Of a stretch of 27,388 nucleotides of DNA, positions 24,443-27,388 are shown piece after piece. This DNA comes from Pseudomonadota bacterium. Its GTDB lineage: Bacteria; Pseudomonadota; Alphaproteobacteria; Sphingomonadales; Sphingomonadaceae. Made by a program: the position numbers and the translations under genes. The notes below the pieces were generated by a model. That model saw only the letters and a program-made list of their open reading frames with translations. It ran no database searches and had not been told where the DNA came from. Where the stretch lies: assembly GCA_023433305.1 (NCBI GenBank), contig JAEZCZ010000019.1, positions 1 through 27,388 on the forward strand, written 5' to 3'. Position 1 is the stretch's first letter, and every line of letters begins with the position of its first letter.

Positions 24443-24484
24443 GTCGAGCGGGCGAGAATGCTCGACGGAAGTGACAGCACTTCC
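24443..24484. promoter_or_regulatory. Two abutting perfect hairpins upstream of pyrB
   Basis: GTCGAGC (24443-24449) pairs with GCTCGAC (24460-24466) over a ten-base loop. It is followed at once by GGAAGTG (24467-24473) pairing with CACTTCC (24478-24484) over a four-base loop. Both stems are 7 bp without mismatch, and the second ends 32 bases before the pyrB ATG. A further weak pairing (GAGC/GCTC) lies between it and the Shine-Dalgarno. Such a stacked arrangement suggests an RNA leader rather than chance, but no attenuator T-run is present and no known element was recognised. Confidence 0.4.
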
Positions 24485-24516
24485 CGAGAGCGTTGCCAAG
24501 GCTCGAGGCAGTCCCT

Positions 24517-25542
24517 ATGGGCTCGGCTTTAATGACATCGCCGACGCCATCCCCCGCCGCGGGCCGCTATCCGGCCGGCGCGCTCGCTTTTCCGCATCGC
24601 AGCCTCCTCGGGATCGGTCATCTCGAAACGCACGAAATCCACTACCTGCTCGACGAGGCCGAGCAGTGGGTTGCGCTCAACCGGCAGCCGCACAAGCATA
24701 CCGACCGGCTCGCCGGGCTGACGATCATCAACGCGTTCTTCGAGAATTCCACACGCACGCTGCTCAGCTTCGAGATCGCGGGTAAGCGGCTCGGCGCCGA
24801 TGTCGTCAACATGCACGCCGCGCAGTCGAGCGTGAAGAAGGGCGAGACGCTGATCGACACGGCGATGACGCTCAACGCGATGCGCGTCGATGCCATCGTG
24901 ATCCGCCACGGCAGCTCGGGCGCGGTGCAGCTGATCGCCGACAAGGTCGCCTGCCCGGTGCTCAACGCCGGGGACGGACAGCACGAGCATCCCACCCAGG
25001 CCCTGCTCGACGCGCTGGCGCTGCGCCATGCGCTGCGCGGACGCGGCCGGGAAGAATTCAACGGCCTCAAGGTCACGATTTGCGGCGACATCCTGCACAG
25101 CCGGGTCGCGCGCTCGAACATCCTCTGTCTGCAGGCGCTCGGCGCGGTCGTGCGGGTCTGCGCGCCGCCCGCCTTGATGCCGGCGCAAGTCGACCGACTC
25201 GGGGTCGAACCGTTTCACGATTTCGACGCGGCGCTCGACGGGGCCGAGGTTGTGATGATGCTGCGGCTCCAGAACGAGCGGATGGAAGGTCAGTTCGTGC
25301 CGTCGGCCCGCGAATATCGCCACCTCTACGGGCTCACCGCCGAACGGCTTGCGCGCGCGGCGGCCGATGCCATCGTGATGCATCCCGGCCCGATGAATCG
25401 CGGCGTGGAGATCGACAGCACGGTTGCGGACATGCCGGGCCGTTCGATCATCACCGATCAAGTGGAAATGGGCGTCGCCATCCGCATGGCCTGCCTCGAC
25501 GTGCTGACCCGGCGCGCGCGTGGGGTGGAGGGCTGGGCATGA
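24517..25542 (+). CDS. pyrB: Aspartate carbamoyltransferase catalytic subunit
   Basis: A 341-residue enzyme of pyrimidine synthesis that joins carbamoyl phosphate and aspartate to give N-carbamoyl aspartate. The carbamoyl phosphate loop is FFENSTRTLLSFE (Ser78-Thr-Arg-Thr81), followed by SSVKKGETLIDT (the mobile lysine loop), HPTQALLDAL, and MHPGPMNRGVEI near the end, all diagnostic. ATG at 24517 has GAGG eight bases upstream; an in-frame TTG (24493) and a later ATG (24532) are less likely. An N-terminal extension of about 28 residues (Ser/Pro/Ala-rich) precedes the conserved fold, as in class A/B enzymes that bind a dihydroorotase-like partner. The next gene, overlapping by four bases, encodes such a partner. 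No pyrI regulatory subunit is present. Confidence 0.97.
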   Translation: MGSALMTSPTPSPAAGRYPAGALAFPHRSLLGIGHLETHEIHYLLDEAEQWVALNRQPHKHTDRLAGLTIINAFFENSTRTLLSFEIAGKRLGADVVNMHAAQSSVKKGETLIDTAMTLNAMRVDAIVIRHGSSGAVQLIADKVACPVLNAGDGQHEHPTQALLDALALRHALRGRGREEFNGLKVTICGDILHSRVARSNILCLQALGAVVRVCAPPALMPAQVDRLGVEPFHDFDAALDGAEVVMMLRLQNERMEGQFVPSAREYRHLYGLTAERLARAAADAIVMHPGPMNRGVEIDSTVADMPGRSIITDQVEMGVAIRMACLDVLTRRARGVEGWA

Positions 25543-26771
25543 AGCAGGTCCACCCGCTCACCATCACCGGCGGCAGGCTCGTAACCCCGCAAGGGGTCGA
25601 GCCCGGCGCGCTACGCTGCGTCGATGGGCGGATCGAGGCAATCGGCGAGGTGACGCCCCAGGACGGTGACGAGACCGTCGACGCGCGCGGCCAGCTCATC
25701 GCGCCTGGTCTGGTCGATTTCGGCGTCTTCGCCGTGGACAAGCCCGCGTTCCACTTCGGCGGCATCACGCGTGCCGCGCTGATGCCCGATCAGCGGCCGC
25801 CGCTCGACCATCCGGCGCGCGTCCGCTTCGCCGCCTCGAGCGGCAAGCCCGACCTGTGGGTCCACCCGCTCGCTTCTGCCACGCTCGAGCTAGACGGCGC
25901 GCAGCTCGCCGAGATCGCGCTGATGCGCGACGCCGGCGCCAAGGCTGTCGCCACGGGGCGGCGGTGGATCGCCGATAGCGGGGTCATGCTGCGCCTCCTG
26001 CAGTACGCGGCGATGCTCGACATGGTTGTCGTCGCCCATTCGGAGGACGGCGGCCTCGTCGGCAATGCCGCCGCCACTGCGAGCGAGATGGCGACACGGC
26101 TCGGCCTGCCGAGCGCGCCAGCCGAGGCCGAGGCGCTCGCCGTGGCGCGCGATCTCGCGCTTGCCGAAATGACGGGCGCGCGCCTCCATTTGCGCCAGGT
26201 GACGACCCGCGTATCGCTCGATCTGGTCCGTGGCGCCAAGGGCCGGGGAGTGGCGGTGACGGCGGGGGTCACGCCGGCGCACTTCATGCTCTCGGATCTG
26301 GCGCTCAAGGATTTCCGCACTTTCGCGCGGCTCTCGCCGCCGTTGCGCGAGGAAGCCGACCGGCAGGCCGTGATCGGGGCGATCGGCGACGGCACGATCG
26401 ACGTCGTCGCGTCCGGGCATGACCCCCGGGGCCCGGAGGACAAGCGCCGCCCGTTTGCCGATGCCGCACCCGGCATGGCGGGCGCGGAAACGCTCCTGGC
26501 GATGGTCCTCACGCTTGTGCGCGACGGGGTCATTCCGCTGGGGCGTGCGTTCGATCTGGTCGCGCGCAATCCCGCGCGGCTGCTCGGGGTCGAGGCCGGC
26601 GAGCTACGCGCGGGCGCTGAAGCAGACCTCGCTTTGATCGATCCGGAAAAGCCCTGGGTGGTCGATTCGGGCCGGATGGCCGCGAGCGCAGGCAACACTC
26701 CGTTCGACCGTCAGCCGGTGCAAGGGCGGGTCATTGCGCTGTTCAAGGGCGGCAAGCGGCTGATCCACTAA
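25539..26771 (+). CDS. Dihydroorotase-like protein lacking metal ligands (PyrC' / PyrX type)
   Basis: A 410-residue amidohydrolase-fold protein whose overall frame fits dihydroorotase: an N-terminal beta-sandwich part (LTITGGRLVTPQG, VDGRIEAIGEV) and a barrel beginning LIAPGLVDFG. The catalytic sites are degraded. The HxH metal pair expected after GLVD reads G62-V-F64. The TDHAPH motif that holds the essential Asp reads SGHDPRG (Gly293 at the Asp position). The VTPHH motif reads VTPAHF. One His is kept in VVAHSED. This pattern is known from non-catalytic dihydroorotase homologues that form a required scaffold for class A aspartate carbamoyltransferase, as in Pseudomonas. The four-base ATGA overlap with pyrB implies fixed co-production. 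A catalytic dihydroorotase must be encoded elsewhere. Family is firm; loss of catalysis is inferred from the motifs. Confidence 0.9.
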   Translation: MKQVHPLTITGGRLVTPQGVEPGALRCVDGRIEAIGEVTPQDGDETVDARGQLIAPGLVDFGVFAVDKPAFHFGGITRAALMPDQRPPLDHPARVRFAASSGKPDLWVHPLASATLELDGAQLAEIALMRDAGAKAVATGRRWIADSGVMLRLLQYAAMLDMVVVAHSEDGGLVGNAAATASEMATRLGLPSAPAEAEALAVARDLALAEMTGARLHLRQVTTRVSLDLVRGAKGRGVAVTAGVTPAHFMLSDLALKDFRTFARLSPPLREEADRQAVIGAIGDGTIDVVASGHDPRGPEDKRRPFADAAPGMAGAETLLAMVLTLVRDGVIPLGRAFDLVARNPARLLGVEAGELRAGAEADLALIDPEKPWVVDSGRMAASAGNTPFDRQPVQGRVIALFKGGKRLIH

Positions 26772-26772
26772 A

Positions 26773-26812
26773 TCCGCCAACCTCCGCTGTCGGTTCAGGT
26801 TATTGCGGCGGA
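26773..26812. terminator. Bulged hairpin between convergent pyrC-like and spanin-like genes
   Basis: TCCGCC (26773-26778) pairs with GGCGGA (26807-26812), and AACCT (26779-26783) with AGGTT (26797-26801). This gives an 11-bp stem interrupted by a five-base bulge, with a 13-base loop. It spans the 28-base gap between convergent stop codons and runs into the 3' end of the lipoprotein gene. There is no T-run; a bidirectional end of transcription is plausible. Confidence 0.35.
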
Positions 26813-27069
26813 GCCTTGCCGACGCAATTCTCGAGCAGCGCACGCATCTCCTGGCCCCAGGTGCGCAGATCCTGCGCGTTCTTGGCCAACAGCTCGAGAT
26901 CGTGCTTGGCATTGCCGTTGAAGCGCTGCGCCACGCGCGGCGGTTCGGCGGGGATCGACCTGGGGTCCACGCACTTGACCGGGCTGATGACCGGCACCTC
27001 CCGCACCTGAACGTCGGGCTTGGGTGCACAACTGGCCAGCAATACGAGGAAGATCAGGGCGCGCTTCAT
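26800..27069 (-). CDS. Small lipoprotein, probable phage outer-membrane spanin (Rz1-like)
   Basis: An 89-residue lipoprotein: MKRALIFLVLLASCAPKP has a positive N terminus, a hydrophobic core and the lipobox LASC with Cys14 for lipidation. The mature part is proline-containing (KPDV, VPVISPVKC, SIPAEPPRV), then becomes helical (HDLELLAKNAQDLRTWGQEMRALLENC). A Cys at 33 and another at 82 could form a disulfide. The +2 residue is Ala, which favours outer-membrane sorting. Its ATG overlaps the stop of the upstream gene by four bases. Size, lipobox, prolines and coupling to a membrane/coiled-coil gene are the marks of a two-component spanin, which fuses inner and outer membranes in the last step of phage lysis. 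Sequence similarity was not searched, so another envelope lipoprotein remains possible. Confidence 0.65.
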   Translation of the reverse strand: MKRALIFLVLLASCAPKPDVQVREVPVISPVKCVDPRSIPAEPPRVAQRFNGNAKHDLELLAKNAQDLRTWGQEMRALLENCVGKAPPQ

Positions 27070-27388
27070 AGTCCCTTGGCAGCAAGCACCGATTTGGGCG
27101 TAACACAATCGGCTTCGATCAGTTTCTGCTGGGCGATCTTTTCGGCGAGGGCTTCGAGTTCGGCCGAACGTTGCTGCTGTTCCACCATCCGCTCGTCGAC
27201 GATGTCCTTGCGGACTTTCGTATCCAGGACCTCGGTCGCGACGTTCATCTCGACGTCCTTCGCCGCGAGCGTGGCGCTGATCCGGGCGGCCCGCGCGGCG
27301 CGAAGCGCGTCGATCAGGGTCTGCTGCTCCAGCTCCATCGCGCTCGCGCGCCATGCGAAAATGCCCAGGGTCACGACCAGGAGTAGGC
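27066..27388 (-). CDS. Membrane/coiled-coil protein, probable inner-membrane spanin (Rz-like), 5' end outside window
   Basis: A partial gene that enters from the right edge; the frame is open to the last base, so the GTG at 27374 need not be the start. The first visible residues (LLLVVTLGIFAW) look like the end of a transmembrane helix. The remaining about 95 residues are charged and strongly helical with heptad-like spacing (EQQTLIDALRAARAARISA, ERMVEQQQRSAELEALAEKI), a probable periplasmic coiled coil. A single Cys sits near the end (EADCVTPKS). This is the layout of an i-spanin. It overlaps the following lipoprotein gene by four bases. An endolysin or holin would be expected further to the right, outside the window. 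Confidence 0.55.
   Translation of the reverse strand, partial: LLLVVTLGIFAWRASAMELEQQTLIDALRAARAARISATLAAKDVEMNVATEVLDTKVRKDIVDERMVEQQQRSAELEALAEKIAQQKLIEADCVTPKSVLAAKGL

Noticed and set aside
22489..24480. Longer sppA start at 24480
   Set aside because: It adds 37 polar residues before the membrane anchor and would use sequence within the pyrB leader hairpins; ATG at 24369 begins right before the anchor region.
25539..26771. Calling this gene an active dihydroorotase (pyrC)
   Set aside because: The HxH pair and the catalytic Asp motif are both replaced, so the active label is not supported despite the overall similarity.
1..27388. CRISPR arrays, insertion sequences, rRNA
   Set aside because: No regularly spaced repeats, transposase-like frames with terminal repeats, or rRNA signatures were seen in either strand.

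Overview
The window is GC-rich, densely coded and bacterial. The gene set points to the Alphaproteobacteria, most likely Sphingomonadales (Sphingomonas/Novosphingobium/Erythrobacter relatives): tandem TonB-dependent receptors with PepSY membrane partners, a sphingomonad-type sulfotransferase, a fused Pha/Mnh AB antiporter subunit, and pyrB followed by a dihydroorotase-like gene that has lost its metal ligands. The assignment comes from gene content and protein character only; no database was searched.

Layout. 1-899: 3' end of a GH3 beta-glucosidase. 974-9384 (all +): an envelope uptake/redox block made of TonB receptor + PepSY protein, a FAD-oxidoreductase/Rieske fusion, then a second TonB receptor + PepSY protein. 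Each receptor overlaps its PepSY partner. A Fur-like palindrome precedes the first receptor; a direct repeat with PhoB/OmpR-type spacing and a small palindrome precede the second. 9498-9641: an unlisted 47-residue membrane miniprotein. 9652-11052 (-): rimO, divergent from a DUF1761-like membrane protein (11121-11513, +). 11532-14664 (-): serS-surE-ion channel with an RCK domain, with serS and surE overlapping. 14791-16065 (+): sulfotransferase. 16075-22120 (-): a complete six-gene Mnh/Pha-type monovalent cation/proton antiporter operon, mnhAB(fused)-C-D-E-F-G, in which every junction overlaps. 22339-22413 (-): tRNA-Val(CAC). 22489-24369 (-): sppA. 24517-26771 (+): pyrB and a non-catalytic-looking dihydroorotase homologue, overlapping by four bases and preceded by a cluster of hairpins. 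26800-27388 (-): a small proline-containing lipoprotein overlapping an upstream membrane/coiled-coil protein, resembling a phage o-spanin/i-spanin pair; the window may end at the edge of a prophage.

How the genes work together. The first third is about moving a scarce ligand (probably iron chelates for the first receptor; unknown for the second) across the outer membrane, with PepSY proteins as likely inner-membrane or periplasmic reductase/release partners. The Mnh operon and the channel handle monovalent cations. The centre and right hold housekeeping functions (ribosome modification, tRNA charging, nucleotide phosphatase, signal peptide degradation, pyrimidine synthesis). No CRISPR array, insertion sequence or rRNA was seen. 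No gene-free stretch exceeds 300 bases; the longest, 22121-22338, holds one nested inverted repeat and no convincing gene.
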